Assembly: GCF_004361835.1 (NCBI RefSeq) | Contig: NZ_SNWD01000002.1 | Span: forward strand, 186,001-250,000 | Source: Stakelama pacifica | Lineage (GTDB): Bacteria > Pseudomonadota > Alphaproteobacteria > Sphingomonadales > Sphingomonadaceae | DNA length: 64,000 bases | Direction: 5' to 3' | In this document: one piece after another, positions 26,965 through 36,245 of the stretch | How positions within the stretch are numbered: position 1 is the stretch's first letter | Layout: the number at the start of each line of letters is the position of its first letter | Made by a program: the position numbers and the translations under genes | The notes under the pieces: generated by a model | Databases searched by the model: none | What the model was told of the DNA's origin: nothing | What the model saw: only the letters and a program-made list of their open reading frames with translations

Positions 26965-27972
26965 CTATTGCGTTAGCCGCAGCACCACGCGCGTGCCATC
27001 CGATCCCGACTCGGTGGCGACCGTACCCCGCGCCTGACGCGCAAAGGCATCGATCAGCTTTTGCCCCAGTCCGCCATCGGTGCGGTCGGGCACGGGTTCC
27101 TCCGGCATACCCACGCCGTTATCGGCGACGGCCAGCCGCCATCCGCCCGGTTCGCAGCGGAACGACACCTGAATCCGCCCCTCGGAACGCCCCGAAAACG
27201 CATGTTTGGCAGCGTTGGTGACCAGTTCGTTGACGATCAGTCCGATCGATACCGCCCGATCACGCGGCAATTGTACCGGATCGCTATGGCATTCGAGCCG
27301 GATTGCCCCGCGCAGCATCAGCGCCTCAGCCAGTGCGTCGCACAACTCCTTGATATACGACGCCATATCGACGCTGACCGGCCCGCTATCGCCGCGATAC
27401 AGATGGCGATGCGCGCGGGCGATACTCTCCACCCGACTGAGCGCCGCCGCCAATGCTTCCGCCGTCGCCGGTTCGTTCGCGCGACGCCGCTGCATGTCGA
27501 GCAGGCTGACAACGACAGCGAAATTATTCTTCACCCGATGGTCGAATTCGGCGAGGAACAGATCGCGCTCGGCAATTTGCAGATCGCGCTCACGCGTGGC
27601 GCGGCGAGCGGAGGCGCGAAATATCTCTGCAATGCTGATCGTGATCGTCGCCGATATCGTGACCGATGCGACGCTGAGCGGGCCCGATGCGGTCGCGAAG
27701 TGGAACGAACCAGCTACCGGCCATAGAAAATACCAGCTGTGCAGGATCAATATCGCTGCGGTCAGTGCACCTGCCTGCCAATGCGCGAACAGCGTCGCCA
27801 GCATCGCGGCGGGAAAGATCAGCGCGAAGACAGCGCCGCCCGGAACGATTTCGTCGAGCAGCACCCGCACCAGCACCGCCATGGCGGTACAAACGAGCGC
27901 GACGAGCAGCCGCGAAAGCCATCGCGGCATGATCGGCGCGAGCCGTTCCGGTACGTCGATTTCCCCCAGCAT
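26965..27972 (-). CDS. HWE/HisKA_2-type sensor histidine kinase with DUF4118-like membrane domain
   Basis: About 335 residues. Three or four membrane helices fill residues 15-115, resembling the DUF4118 (KdpD-type) segment. They are followed by a HisKA_2 dimerisation/phosphorylation block, EFDHRVKNNFAVVVSLLDMQ, and a HATPase domain with IVNELVTNAAKHAF and ADNGVGMP. Such kinases in alphaproteobacteria often feed the PhyR/EcfG general stress response, but no phyR or ecfG is in this window. No response regulator gene is adjacent. Start ATG 27972 was taken over 28011 because the longer form adds a Cys-rich tail. It converges on uup. Confidence 0.85.
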   Translation of the reverse strand: MLGEIDVPERLAPIMPRWLSRLLVALVCTAMAVLVRVLLDEIVPGGAVFALIFPAAMLATLFAHWQAGALTAAILILHSWYFLWPVAGSFHFATASGPLSVASVTISATITISIAEIFRASARRATRERDLQIAERDLFLAEFDHRVKNNFAVVVSLLDMQRRRANEPATAEALAAALSRVESIARAHRHLYRGDSGPVSVDMASYIKELCDALAEALMLRGAIRLECHSDPVQLPRDRAVSIGLIVNELVTNAAKHAFSGRSEGRIQVSFRCEPGGWRLAVADNGVGMPEEPVPDRTDGGLGQKLIDAFARQARGTVATESGSDGTRVVLRLTQ

Positions 27973-28023
27973 CGTAATGCGAAAGTCTGACGCGCATAGC
28001 GCGCAAGTCAAGCGCTGTTCGCG

Positions 28024-28056
28024 CTAGTATAACTAATTATAATAAATATTTCCGTA
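28024..28056 (-). promoter_or_regulatory. AT-rich block, candidate promoter of the HWE kinase gene
   Basis: In otherwise GC-rich DNA this 33-nt stretch is almost entirely A and T. Read on the minus strand it contains TATAAT (28036-28041). It lies 60-80 nt upstream of the kinase start. No convincing -35 box was found. Confidence 0.35.
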
Positions 28057-28088
28057 ACTTGTCGCCCTAAGTTCGCGACCTGCCCGGT

Positions 28089-28895
28089 TCAGAGACTTTT
28101 TCCGGAACGCCCCGCCAGATCAACAATATATTGCCATGCCACGCGTCCCGACCGGCTGCCGCGCCGGGTCGCCCAGTTGACTGCCTCTTCGGAATCGAAG
28201 GGCAGGTCGTGCGCTTCGGCATAGCCGCGTACGATATCGAGATATCCGTCCTGATCGAGCGCGTGAAAACCGAGGCTCAACCCGAACCGATCGGCAAGCG
28301 CGAGATTGTCGTCGATCGAATCGCGCGGGTTGATCGCACTTTCCTGCTCGGAAAGGTCGCGCGGGATCAGATGACGGCGATTGGCGGTAACGATCAGGCG
28401 GACATTGTCGGGCCGGGCATCGGCGCCCCCTTCGAGCAGCGAACGCAGCGCACGCCCCTCGCTTGCCGCTTCGAACCCCAGATCGTCGATGAATACGGCA
28501 AAGGCGCGACTGACCGGCGCAAGCGCGTCAAACAGCGCAGGCAGCGTGTCGAGCGGTGCGACCACCTCGACCAGCGCGACCCGCTTGCCCGCCGCCTGCG
28601 CCGCGCCGATCACGCTTTTGACAAGCGCTGATTTGCCGGTGCCGCGCGCACCCCAGAGCAGCGCATCCTGCGCGGCATGCCCGTCGGCGAGACGTTCGAC
28701 ATTGGCCTGCAATATCTCGCGCTGCCGATCGACGCCGTGGAGCAGTTCAAGCGGCAAAGGGCGAAACGCTCGCGCCGCGACCAGCGCGCGGCCATGCCAT
28801 AGATAGGCCGGATGGGTCCCGGGGTCGGCGGAATCGGGCGGCGGCGGCGCCAGCCGGTCGAGCGCATCGGCGATACGGATCAGCGGATCGGTCAT
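28089..28895 (-). CDS. DUF815-family AAA ATPase
   Basis: A 268-residue P-loop ATPase of the DUF815 family, predicted from homology to be an AAA+ protein of unknown role. Walker A is WGARGTGKSAL and Walker B FAVFIDDLGFE. A sensor-like segment reads VRLIVTANRRHLIPRDL, and the tail WATRRGSRSGRVAWQYI is the most conserved DUF815 block. The ATG at 28895 is preferred over 28925. It lies 55 bp downstream of prsR on the same strand, but homologues occur in unrelated contexts. Confidence 0.88.
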   Translation of the reverse strand: MTDPLIRIADALDRLAPPPPDSADPGTHPAYLWHGRALVAARAFRPLPLELLHGVDRQREILQANVERLADGHAAQDALLWGARGTGKSALVKSVIGAAQAAGKRVALVEVVAPLDTLPALFDALAPVSRAFAVFIDDLGFEAASEGRALRSLLEGGADARPDNVRLIVTANRRHLIPRDLSEQESAINPRDSIDDNLALADRFGLSLGFHALDQDGYLDIVRGYAEAHDLPFDSEEAVNWATRRGSRSGRVAWQYIVDLAGRSGKSL

Positions 28896-28950
28896 GGCCG
28901 GTGCTATACCGGCGACACGCGACATCTCAAAGCCGCCACCGCGCCCGAAA

Positions 28951-30300
28951 TCAGGGTTGCAGATCGTGATTGCGCATCAGGTCATACAGGGTCGGACGGC
29001 TGATCCCCAGCAGCCGCGCAGCGCCCGAGATATTACCCTCTGCCTGCGACAGGGCATCGCGGACCGCCTTGCGATCAGCGGCTTCGCGCACCGTTTTCAG
29101 ATTGAGCGGCGCGCGCGCTTCGGCATCTGACAAGTCCAGATCGGCGGCAGTGACCAGCTTGTCATCGGCCATGATGACGGCGCGCTTCACCCGGTTTTCC
29201 AGCTCGCGAACGTTGCCGGGCCAGCCCCATCCGGTGATCGCGGCCCTCGCCTCGGGGGTGAAGCCGGTCACCCCCCGCTCCATTTTTGCGGCATGATGGC
29301 GCAGGAAATGGTGCGCAAGCAGCAGCGCATCGCCCGTGCGCGCCGCGAGCGGTGGAATCGGCACGACAATTTCGGCGAGCCGATAATAGAGATCGTCGCG
29401 AAACCGGCCATCGGCGACCATCGCATCGACGTCCTGATGCGTCGCGCAGACGATGCGCGTATCGACCGGAATCGCCTTTCGCCCGCCAACCCGTTCGATC
29501 ACCCGCTCCTGCAGGAAACGCAGCAATTTCACCTGAAGCGGGAGCGGCACATCGCCGATTTCGTCGAGGAACAGCGTGCCGCCATGCGCCATCTCGATCT
29601 TTCCCGCAGTGGTTTTCACTGCCCCGGTAAACGCCCCTTTTTCATGCCCGAACAATTCGCTTTCGAGCAGCGTTTCGGGAATCGCGGCGCAGTTGATCGC
29701 GACGAACGCACCGTCGCGCCCGCTGGCGTCGTGCAGCCCGCGCGCCAGCAATTCCTTGCCCGTCCCGCTGGCGCCGAGCAGCATCACCGACACATCGGCA
29801 CCCGCCACCCGCTCGATCGTGCGCGTGACTTTCAGCATTTCGGGGGCGGCGGTGATGATACCGCCCGGCGCGTCGCCAGCCCCGACCCGCGCGGCGAGGC
29901 GGCGATTCTCCGCCTCGATCGCGTGAACATGGAAGGCGCGCTCGACGATGATGCCCAGCGTGTCGATATCGATCGGCTTTTGATAGAAATCCCATGCTCC
30001 GCTGGCAATTGCGCGCAGCGCGCTGTCGCGTTCGCCATGGCCGGTGACGACGATCACGCGGGTTTCGGGCGACAGGCTGCGAATTGCTTCCAGCGTGGCG
30101 AACCCCTCGCTCGCCCCGTCGGGATCGGGCGGCAGGCCGAGATCGAGCGTCACCACCTGCGGCATTTCGGCGCGAAGCTGCGCTATCGCGCTTTGCCGGT
30201 CCGAAGCGGTGACGATCGCATAGCCTTCATAGGCCCAGCGCAGCTGGCGTTGCAGCCCGGCATCGTCCTCGACGATCAGCAAGGTCCGCGTATCGGTCAT
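28951..30300 (-). CDS. prsR: PrsR, sigma-54-dependent response regulator of the PEP-CTERM/EPS system
   Basis: A 449-residue NtrC-class activator. The receiver has VEDDAGLQ and phospho-Asp in [17 protein letters not shown], whose long insert is characteristic of the PEP-CTERM-associated group. The AAA domain has Walker A GASGTGKE, the sigma-54 contact loop GAFTGA, Walker [13 protein letters not shown] and the arginine-finger region [11 protein letters not shown]. The Fis-type helix-turn-helix at the C-terminus ends in [19 protein letters not shown]. It activates sigma-54 promoters after phosphorylation by PrsK. Its ATG overlaps the prsK stop (ATGA). A candidate sigma-54 promoter lies at 38070-38085. 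Confidence 0.93.
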   Translation of the reverse strand: MTDTRTLLIVEDDAGLQRQLRWAYEGYAIVTASDRQSAIAQLRAEMPQVVTLDLGLPPDPDGASEGFATLEAIRSLSPETRVIVVTGHGERDSALRAIASGAWDFYQKPIDIDTLGIIVERAFHVHAIEAENRRLAARVGAGDAPGGIITAAPEMLKVTRTIERVAGADVSVMLLGASGTGKELLARGLHDASGRDGAFVAINCAAIPETLLESELFGHEKGAFTGAVKTTAGKIEMAHGGTLFLDEIGDVPLPLQVKLLRFLQERVIERVGGRKAIPVDTRIVCATHQDVDAMVADGRFRDDLYYRLAEIVVPIPPLAARTGDALLLAHHFLRHHAAKMERGVTGFTPEARAAITGWGWPGNVRELENRVKRAVIMADDKLVTAADLDLSDAEARAPLNLKTVREAADRKAVRDALSQAEGNISGAARLLGISRPTLYDLMRNHDLQP

Positions 30301-32339
30301 GCCGCCTCTGCCCGGCCTGTCGCGGGGCAAAGCAGGATACGCATGCGCGTCCCCTCACCCTCACGGCTTTCGACCGCCAGCGCGCCGCCCATCGCGCTCG
30401 CCAGTTCGCGTGCTTCATACGCTCCGATGCCGAACCCGCCCGCTTTGGTGGAAACAAAGGGTTTGAACAGCGAGTCGCGAATGAAGGCTGCGCTCATGCC
30501 GCAACCCCGATCGGTCACGTCGATCGCCACGCGATCCCCGTCTTGCGACACAGCGATATCGATCGGCTCGCCCGACGCACTGGCATCTGCGGCATTGCCG
30601 ACAAGATGCTCGAGAATCTGGCGCAGCGCGGCGGCATCGGCATGGACCAGCATGCCCTCTCCCCCCGAAACGGTGACCGGATGATCGGGGCCGGCGACGC
30701 GCGATACCTGCGTTGCGATGTCGCCGATATCGACCGGTTCGATGGTCTGCGCGCGGACCGTGCGCTGCGACAGGCGCTGGATCAGATAGGTCATCCGGTT
30801 CGCCGCCTCTTTCACCGTGGCGACCATGTCGGCGCGAAATTCGGGATTATCGCCGTGGCGCTCGGCGTTGCGCGCCACAAGGCTCATCTGGCTGACCAGA
30901 TTTTTAATGTCGTGCAGGATGAAGGCGAAGCGCCGGTTGAACTCGTCGAACCGCTGCGCTTCCATCAGCGCCGCCGTGGCGCGCGCGTTGGCGAGATAGC
31001 TCGCCGCCTGCCGACCCGCGACCTTCAGCAGGTCGAAATCCTCCCAGTCGAGCGCCCGGCCCAGCGGGGGACGCGCAAGCAGGATCGCGCCGACAAGCTG
31101 ATCGAAATGCAGCAACGGCACGATCACCCAGGCATTCGGCAGGTCGGTAATTGCTTCGGGCACCGCGATGGCGTCGCAGCGATCCTCGCCCTGCCGGATC
31201 CGGTCGATCTCGATGATCCGCCCGCTCGTCGCCAGATGCCGGGCGAGGCGTGTGCTGAACGCGTCGTCGCCGGCAAGCGCTTCATCTTCCCAGTTCCAGC
31301 TGCCGTCCCGGCGCAGCGCTTCGCCTTCCGGCAACAGCAGCAATCCGGCGGGCGATTCGACCAGATCGGCAATCGCCTTTACCAGCCGGTTCTCAAGCGC
31401 GGTCTCGCCCCCCGCCCTGCCCAGCGTATCGGTGAAGCGCATCCATTCGGCGCGATAATCATAACGGTGGCGAAAGAGATGCTTGGCAAGCTTCACCCGC
31501 GTCCAGGCGCGCAGCCAGGGCGAGGCGGTCAGCGTCAGCATCGCCGCAGTCGAGCCGAAGACGAACGCGGTCTGCCACATCCGCACATGGTTGCCGCCGA
31601 TGGCGGCAATCGCGCTGGTCGACACCGCGACGACGATGAAATAGGCGATGATCGCCGCGACCGACAGCGATTGATAGGCAAAGGTCCGCGATACCTTCAC
31701 CCCCCAGCCGGTGCGACGGTGCAACGACAGCAGGAAGAGCAGCCCGGCACCGACCGCAAAGACACCGCGCAGCAATACCGCCGGAGCGGTCCAGCTGCCG
31801 CTGAGATACACGAACGCGAAAAGCAGGCAGTCCCCACCCCAAAGCAGGGCGAGCGCGACGAGCTTCACCCGCTCCGCCGGGGACGCTGCTTCATATACCG
31901 CATGGAGCAGAACCAGCGCGGCAAGTGTCGCCATCATCCGCAAAAGCAGCGCCAGCGAAAGGATCGACGCCGCCTGATCCGTCGCGATCCCAACCGAATC
32001 AGCTGCGATGACCAGCAGGCAATCCATGACGATCACCCCGGCGACGACGCTATACACCACCGCCAGTGCCGGGCCCGCACGGCGGCGATGATGGCTGCCG
32101 CAGAGGAGATACAGCGCAGCGACCCATGTGACGTTGCGAGCGCCCTCAGCCAGCAGCGCGGCCGACTGATCCTCGCCGATGCCCGCCACGCTGAGCGCCC
32201 ATAGCGCGCTCGCGGCGAATGCGATGCAAAAGCCGATCCGGGTTGCCGCCCGCGAATCGCCGCCGACGGTCGACAGCGCCAGCAGAACGAAAAGCAGGGC
32301 GGCGAAAGCGTGGGTCGCGAGGATCGACGCTTCGATCAT
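30297..32339 (-). CDS. prsK: PrsK, membrane histidine kinase of the PEP-CTERM/EPS system
   Basis: A 680-residue kinase with about ten membrane helices in the first 290 residues (the PrsK hallmark), a GAF-like domain at about 300-450, and a short phosphotransfer helix with FILHDIKNLVSQMSLVARN. The ATPase domain has ILEHLVGNAADAS and VTDRGCGMS. The first Met is set by ATGA overlap with the upstream glycosyltransferase, and the gene overlaps prsR in the same way, so all three are one message. In other bacteria this pair controls EPS and PEP-CTERM genes, usually beside exosortase xrtA; no exosortase is seen here. Confidence 0.93.
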   Translation of the reverse strand: MIEASILATHAFAALLFVLLALSTVGGDSRAATRIGFCIAFAASALWALSVAGIGEDQSAALLAEGARNVTWVAALYLLCGSHHRRRAGPALAVVYSVVAGVIVMDCLLVIAADSVGIATDQAASILSLALLLRMMATLAALVLLHAVYEAASPAERVKLVALALLWGGDCLLFAFVYLSGSWTAPAVLLRGVFAVGAGLLFLLSLHRRTGWGVKVSRTFAYQSLSVAAIIAYFIVVAVSTSAIAAIGGNHVRMWQTAFVFGSTAAMLTLTASPWLRAWTRVKLAKHLFRHRYDYRAEWMRFTDTLGRAGGETALENRLVKAIADLVESPAGLLLLPEGEALRRDGSWNWEDEALAGDDAFSTRLARHLATSGRIIEIDRIRQGEDRCDAIAVPEAITDLPNAWVIVPLLHFDQLVGAILLARPPLGRALDWEDFDLLKVAGRQAASYLANARATAALMEAQRFDEFNRRFAFILHDIKNLVSQMSLVARNAERHGDNPEFRADMVATVKEAANRMTYLIQRLSQRTVRAQTIEPVDIGDIATQVSRVAGPDHPVTVSGGEGMLVHADAAALRQILEHLVGNAADASASGEPIDIAVSQDGDRVAIDVTDRGCGMSAAFIRDSLFKPFVSTKAGGFGIGAYEARELASAMGGALAVESREGEGTRMRILLCPATGRAEAA

Positions 32340-33724
32340 CTGGCACCGGCCGGCCAGAGGATCACGCGAATCGTCTGCAAAAGGATCAGCAGGTCCAGAA
32401 ACGGCGAATAGTTCTTCGCGTAATAAAGATCATATTCCAGCTTGTGCCGCGCATCCTCGATCGATGCACCATAAGGATAATTGATCTGCGCCCAGCCGGT
32501 AATCCCCGGCTTCACCATGTGCCGTTCGGCATAATAGCGCAGATTTTCTTCAAGATCCTCGACGAATTGGGGCCGTTCGGGACGCGGGCCGACAAAGCTC
32601 ATTTCGCCCTTCAGCACGCTCCAGCACTGGGGAAGTTCGTCGATCCGCAATTTGCGGATCAGGCGGCCGACCCGGGTGATGCGCGGATCGTTCTTTTCGG
32701 CCCATACGGCGTTTCCGGGCAGTTCGGCATCGACGCGCATCGAACGCAGCTTGATGATGTCGAATCCCACCGAATAGAGCCCCACGCGCCGCTGGCGGTA
32801 AAAAACGGGGCCGCGGCTGTCGATCTTTATCAGAAGGGCAATGATCAGGATCAGCGGCAGCGTGAGTACCAGCAATGTCGCGCTCGCCAGGATATCGAAA
32901 AGGCGCTTCGACACTGCGGAAAGCATCCGGCCCGAGGAAAATCCGTCGGAGAAGATCAGCCAGCTGGGATTGACCGTTTCCAGATCGAGCCGCCCGGTTT
33001 CACGTTCCATGAACGTCGAAAACTCACTGACATAAACCCCGGTCGTTTTGACTCGCAGCAAATCCTTGAGCGGCAGCGCATTGCGCCGCTCTTCCAGCGC
33101 AAGCACCACTTCGCTCGCGTTCAGCATCACGACGAAGTCGGAAAGGTTATGAATCGCCTCACGACCGATCGCCTCGGCAATGTTCCGGCTCGCCCCCTCC
33201 ATCGCAATATAGCTGACGACGACGAAGCCCGAGCCGGGCGCCTGCGCCAGCGCCTTGATCCGCTGAGCGCGCTGGCCGGCGCCCATCACCACGATACGCC
33301 GTTTGAACGTCTCGCTACCCAGCGCTTTGCCCAGCGCGACCCGAAGCGCGAGCAGCAGCAGAATCGCCAGCGCGATCGCGTACAGCAGATTGGATCGCCA
33401 GAATGCTGTTATCGGAAACAGGAAATAGAGCAGCGACAGCAACACCGTGCCCAGCCCCACCGCGACCAGCAGTCTGAGCGCCGCAAAGCGCAGCGATTGC
33501 AACGCATCGGCGCCATATACGCCGACCGCGATCATCGCGATCTGAAGGCAAAAAGCGAACCCCACCAGTTGCGGCCAGCGATCGGCCAGCGGCGATACCG
33601 CCATGCCGATCTGATGCGCACGCACCACCCATCCTGCCTCCGCCGCCGCAATCAGCGCCAGCAGATCAAGCAGACCGAGCAGCAATACGGCGGTGGGCAG
33701 GGAATGTCGGAACAGACGGATCAT
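32336..33724 (-). CDS. XrtA/PEP-CTERM-associated polyprenyl glycosylphosphotransferase (TIGR03013 type)
   Basis: A 462-residue membrane enzyme that starts EPS repeat-unit assembly by moving a sugar phosphate to undecaprenyl phosphate. Four or five N-terminal helices are followed by a Rossmann-like region (RIVVMGAGQRAQRIK), then the bacterial sugar transferase domain from about residue 270. That domain has KRLFDILAS, GPVFYRQRRVG, IDELPQCWSVLKGEMSFVGP and VKPGITGWAQI. Resemblance is closest to the TIGR03013 group found with exosortase loci. The ATG at 33724 is taken although GTG at 33727 precedes it directly; no clear ribosome site is visible. It heads the operon with prsK and prsR. Confidence 0.9.
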   Translation of the reverse strand: MIRLFRHSLPTAVLLLGLLDLLALIAAAEAGWVVRAHQIGMAVSPLADRWPQLVGFAFCLQIAMIAVGVYGADALQSLRFAALRLLVAVGLGTVLLSLLYFLFPITAFWRSNLLYAIALAILLLLALRVALGKALGSETFKRRIVVMGAGQRAQRIKALAQAPGSGFVVVSYIAMEGASRNIAEAIGREAIHNLSDFVVMLNASEVVLALEERRNALPLKDLLRVKTTGVYVSEFSTFMERETGRLDLETVNPSWLIFSDGFSSGRMLSAVSKRLFDILASATLLVLTLPLILIIALLIKIDSRGPVFYRQRRVGLYSVGFDIIKLRSMRVDAELPGNAVWAEKNDPRITRVGRLIRKLRIDELPQCWSVLKGEMSFVGPRPERPQFVEDLEENLRYYAERHMVKPGITGWAQINYPYGASIEDARHKLEYDLYYAKNYSPFLDLLILLQTIRVILWPAGAR

Positions 33725-33785
33725 CACGGGTCGCGATTATTTATGAGCAGGGCGAAGATCGGCACAGCCGGAAAGCTCGCAGAAA

Positions 33786-33813
33786 TTAGCGAATAAATGC
33801 TAAACATCGCTAA
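33786..33813. promoter_or_regulatory. Palindrome upstream of the EPS operon
   Basis: TTAGCGA (33786-33792) and TCGCTAA (33807-33813) are perfect 7-nt inverted repeats 14 nt apart, with a third related half-site ATGCTAA between them. They are centred about 75 nt upstream of the glycosyltransferase start, where an operator or activator site would be expected. The rest of the 33725-33932 gap shows nothing clear. Confidence 0.4.
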
Positions 33814-33932
33814 CAGAGCGGTCGATACCTTGATTTCCCCGCGCCCGTCGCCTTGTCGAAACCGATCCGGATGCGAACCATGTCTGTTACCGCCGCTCGC
33901 CGCTCCTGTCCGTTTGCATCGCCGGGAATCGG

Positions 33933-34271
33933 ATGAGCGGACGCGTGCGTCGCAAGCTCGCCGTCGAAGCGGGCGAGCGGCTGGCCGGATCGGCGAGCGA
34001 CGAACCACAATGCTGCGCATTGTGCGGCCGTCCGCTGGGCAAACGGATCGAACAACATCATATCGTGCCGAAAAGCCGGGGCGGGCGGGAGACCGTTGCG
34101 GTACATCCGATCTGCCATCGTACCATCCATGCGGCGCTGACCAATGCCGAACTGGCGGGCAGCCATCAGGGGCTGGCGGCAGTGCGCATCGTTCCCGAGA
34201 TTGCCCGTTTCCTGCGCTGGATCGCCGACAAGCCGCCCGATTTTCACGCGCGTACCCGCAAGAGGCGCTGA
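33933..34271 (+). CDS. HNH endonuclease domain protein
   Basis: A 112-residue protein with an HNH nuclease fold. CALCGR supplies the first zinc-knuckle Cys pair, HHIVPKSRGG the catalytic His pair, and HPICHRTIH the second metal-binding part. The module spans about residues 27-70, followed by a helical tail. Proteins of this size are widespread, and their targets are unknown. It stands alone between the EPS operon (divergent) and hisN (convergent, 22 bp). No phage genes are adjacent. Confidence 0.85.
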   Translation: MSGRVRRKLAVEAGERLAGSASDEPQCCALCGRPLGKRIEQHHIVPKSRGGRETVAVHPICHRTIHAALTNAELAGSHQGLAAVRIVPEIARFLRWIADKPPDFHARTRKRR

Positions 34272-34293
34272 ACGGCAGTTCCCAGTGCGCCGG

Positions 34294-35076
34294 TCAATGC
34301 CCGCGACAGGCCAGCGCCTCCAGAATATCGTCGATCCGTGCGGAATCGCCCGCAGCGATGACCTCGCCTGCGCTGTCGGCGTGCAGCGGATCGCCCTGCC
34401 AGTCGCACATCCGCCCGCCCGCGCCCTCGACCACCGGGATCAGCGCGGCGAAATCGTGCAGTTTCAACTGCGCCTCGACCACGATATCGAGATGCCCTGA
34501 GGCGACACAGCCATAATTATAGCAATCGCCGCCCAGCACCGTACTGCGCACCGCCGAATCGAGATGTTCGAAGGCGTGCAGCTGATCGTCATCGAACAAA
34601 GCGGGCGAGGTGGTGGCGAGCAGCGCTTCGTTCAGCTCGCGGCAGCGACGGGTGCGCGCAGGCTTGCCGTTCAGCATCGTCTGAAACCCGGTCGCGCCGA
34701 TCCAGCGTTCGCCGAGGATCGGCTGGTCGATCACGCCCAGCACCGGCCAGCCATTGTCGAGCAGCGCGATCAATGTGCCGAAGATCGGCCGCCCGGCGAT
34801 AAAGGCGCGGGTGCCGTCGATCGGGTCGAGCACCCAGGTCCGCCCGCTGCTGCCCTCGCGCGTTTCCTCTTCCTCGCCGATAATCGCGTCCATCGGGCGT
34901 TCGGCGACGATCAGGCTGCGCATGGCCGCCTCGCCCGCCCGATCCGCCTTTGTCACCGGCGAATCGTCGCCTTTCATTTCAAGGCCGTGCTCGGCACGAA
35001 AAAAGGGGCGGATCGCCTTGCCCGCTGCATCTGCCAGCCGCCCGGCAAGTTCGATATCGGAAGTCGTGAATACCAT
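34294..35076 (-). CDS. hisN: Histidinol-phosphatase, inositol-monophosphatase family
   Basis: A 260-residue Mg-dependent phosphatase of the IMPase fold. Metal ligands are visible in IIGEEEE (about 66-71) and WVLDPIDGTRAF (D84, D87), and the third site is KLHDFAALIPVVEGAGG. The GGDCYNYGCVASGHLDIVVE segment and overall length fit the HisN group, which dephosphorylates histidinol phosphate in actinobacteria and alphaproteobacteria; a generic inositol phosphatase is the alternative. It is not in a his operon here. Divergent from pldA (70 bp). Confidence 0.85.
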   Translation of the reverse strand: MVFTTSDIELAGRLADAAGKAIRPFFRAEHGLEMKGDDSPVTKADRAGEAAMRSLIVAERPMDAIIGEEEETREGSSGRTWVLDPIDGTRAFIAGRPIFGTLIALLDNGWPVLGVIDQPILGERWIGATGFQTMLNGKPARTRRCRELNEALLATTSPALFDDDQLHAFEHLDSAVRSTVLGGDCYNYGCVASGHLDIVVEAQLKLHDFAALIPVVEGAGGRMCDWQGDPLHADSAGEVIAAGDSARIDDILEALACRGH

Positions 35077-35146
35077 GGCACAATGCCTAGCGGGCAGCGG
35101 CGCGGATCGCTAGCAGGCAATCATCAACAGCGGAGGGCCTTGTCCC

Positions 35147-36229
35147 ATGAATCGCCATTCTTATTCGCGCAGCGGGACCTTGTTCGCCGCCCTGTCGCTC
35201 TTTGGCGCGACAGCCGCGCATGGACAGCAAAGCCATGTCGTGCCGGAACAGCCCGCCGATGCCCGTGAGGCGCGCGACGGCGTCGATGTGTTCGTGTTCA
35301 ACGAAAGCGATACGGCCAGCCCGCTTGCTCTGCCCGACCGGATCGCAGTGACTGCGCACGACGGCACGACACTGATTCTCAGCGCCCCGGATGAAGCCGC
35401 GAAAACTGTCGCTGCGGGGCGGTTCGTACGGGTGCGCTATCATCTGGTCTCGCCCGACCAGCCGGCCTCCCCGACGCTGGCTTCATCCGATACGCCTGCC
35501 CCGCCCCCGACGGTCGAACGCGGCGTCATGACCTCGACCGGAAGCCATTCGGGATTGACCTCACGCCTCGAACCGCATGATCCGGTCTATGGCGTGATGG
35601 GAGCGGGCGATGCGGGCACCAAGCTGCAGTTCAGCCTCGCCCTTCGCCCGTTCGAGGGAGCAGGCATATTGGACGGGCTGCGCTTTGCCTATACCCAGAC
35701 CATGTTCTGGGCGACCGATCAGGAATCGGCACCGTTCACCAGCACCATTTACAGCCCCGAAATCTATTATGAGATCAGACCCGATGCGAGCCTGGCAATC
35801 GCGGCGGGCTATCATCATGATTCGAACGGGGGCGATCCCGATAATTCGGTCGACATGAACAAGATTTTCCTGCGCGGCGCGAAACGGTTCGATCTTTCGG
35901 ACCGCTGGTATGCCGAGGTCGCGCCCGAGGCATGGTTCTTCTTCTCGACCGAATATCCGCGCCAACCGATCCGGCGCTATGCGGGCTATACCGCGCTTCG
36001 CCTGACGGTCGGGGAAACCGACGGCATCAAGGTTTCCGGACGGCTGACCGGCAATCCCGGCACGGGGAAGGCAGCGGGCGAAGCCTTTATCTCCTACCCC
36101 CTCACCCGGATCGACGGTTCGGTCGGCGTGTATATATTCGGGCAGGCCTATAGCGGCTATGGTGAGTCGCTGAACGATTATGACCGGAATGATTCCCATG
36201 CGCGCATCGGCATCGCCTTTACGCGCTGA
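35147..36229 (+). CDS. pldA: Outer-membrane phospholipase A1
   Basis: A 360-residue exported protein with signal sequence (cleavage likely after ATAAHG). An N-terminal extension of about 120 residues precedes the beta-barrel. The catalytic residues fit OMPLA exactly: His224 and Ser226 in YHHDSNGG, and Asn238 in VDMNKIF. These have the same spacing as His142, Ser144 and Asn156 of the E. coli enzyme. It hydrolyses phospholipids that reach the outer leaflet. GGAGGG lies 9 nt before the ATG. It is followed within 17 nt by the peroxiredoxin gene, so they are probably cotranscribed. Confidence 0.9.
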   Translation: MNRHSYSRSGTLFAALSLFGATAAHGQQSHVVPEQPADAREARDGVDVFVFNESDTASPLALPDRIAVTAHDGTTLILSAPDEAAKTVAAGRFVRVRYHLVSPDQPASPTLASSDTPAPPPTVERGVMTSTGSHSGLTSRLEPHDPVYGVMGAGDAGTKLQFSLALRPFEGAGILDGLRFAYTQTMFWATDQESAPFTSTIYSPEIYYEIRPDASLAIAAGYHHDSNGGDPDNSVDMNKIFLRGAKRFDLSDRWYAEVAPEAWFFFSTEYPRQPIRRYAGYTALRLTVGETDGIKVSGRLTGNPGTGKAAGEAFISYPLTRIDGSVGVYIFGQAYSGYGESLNDYDRNDSHARIGIAFTR

Positions 36230-36245
36230 TGAAAGGATGAACGCA

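Noticed and set aside
28951..33727. A complete PEP-CTERM/exosortase locus
   Set aside because: No exosortase helices with the conserved Cys/Arg/His motif and no PEP-CTERM C-terminus (VPEP plus helix plus basic end) were found anywhere in the window.
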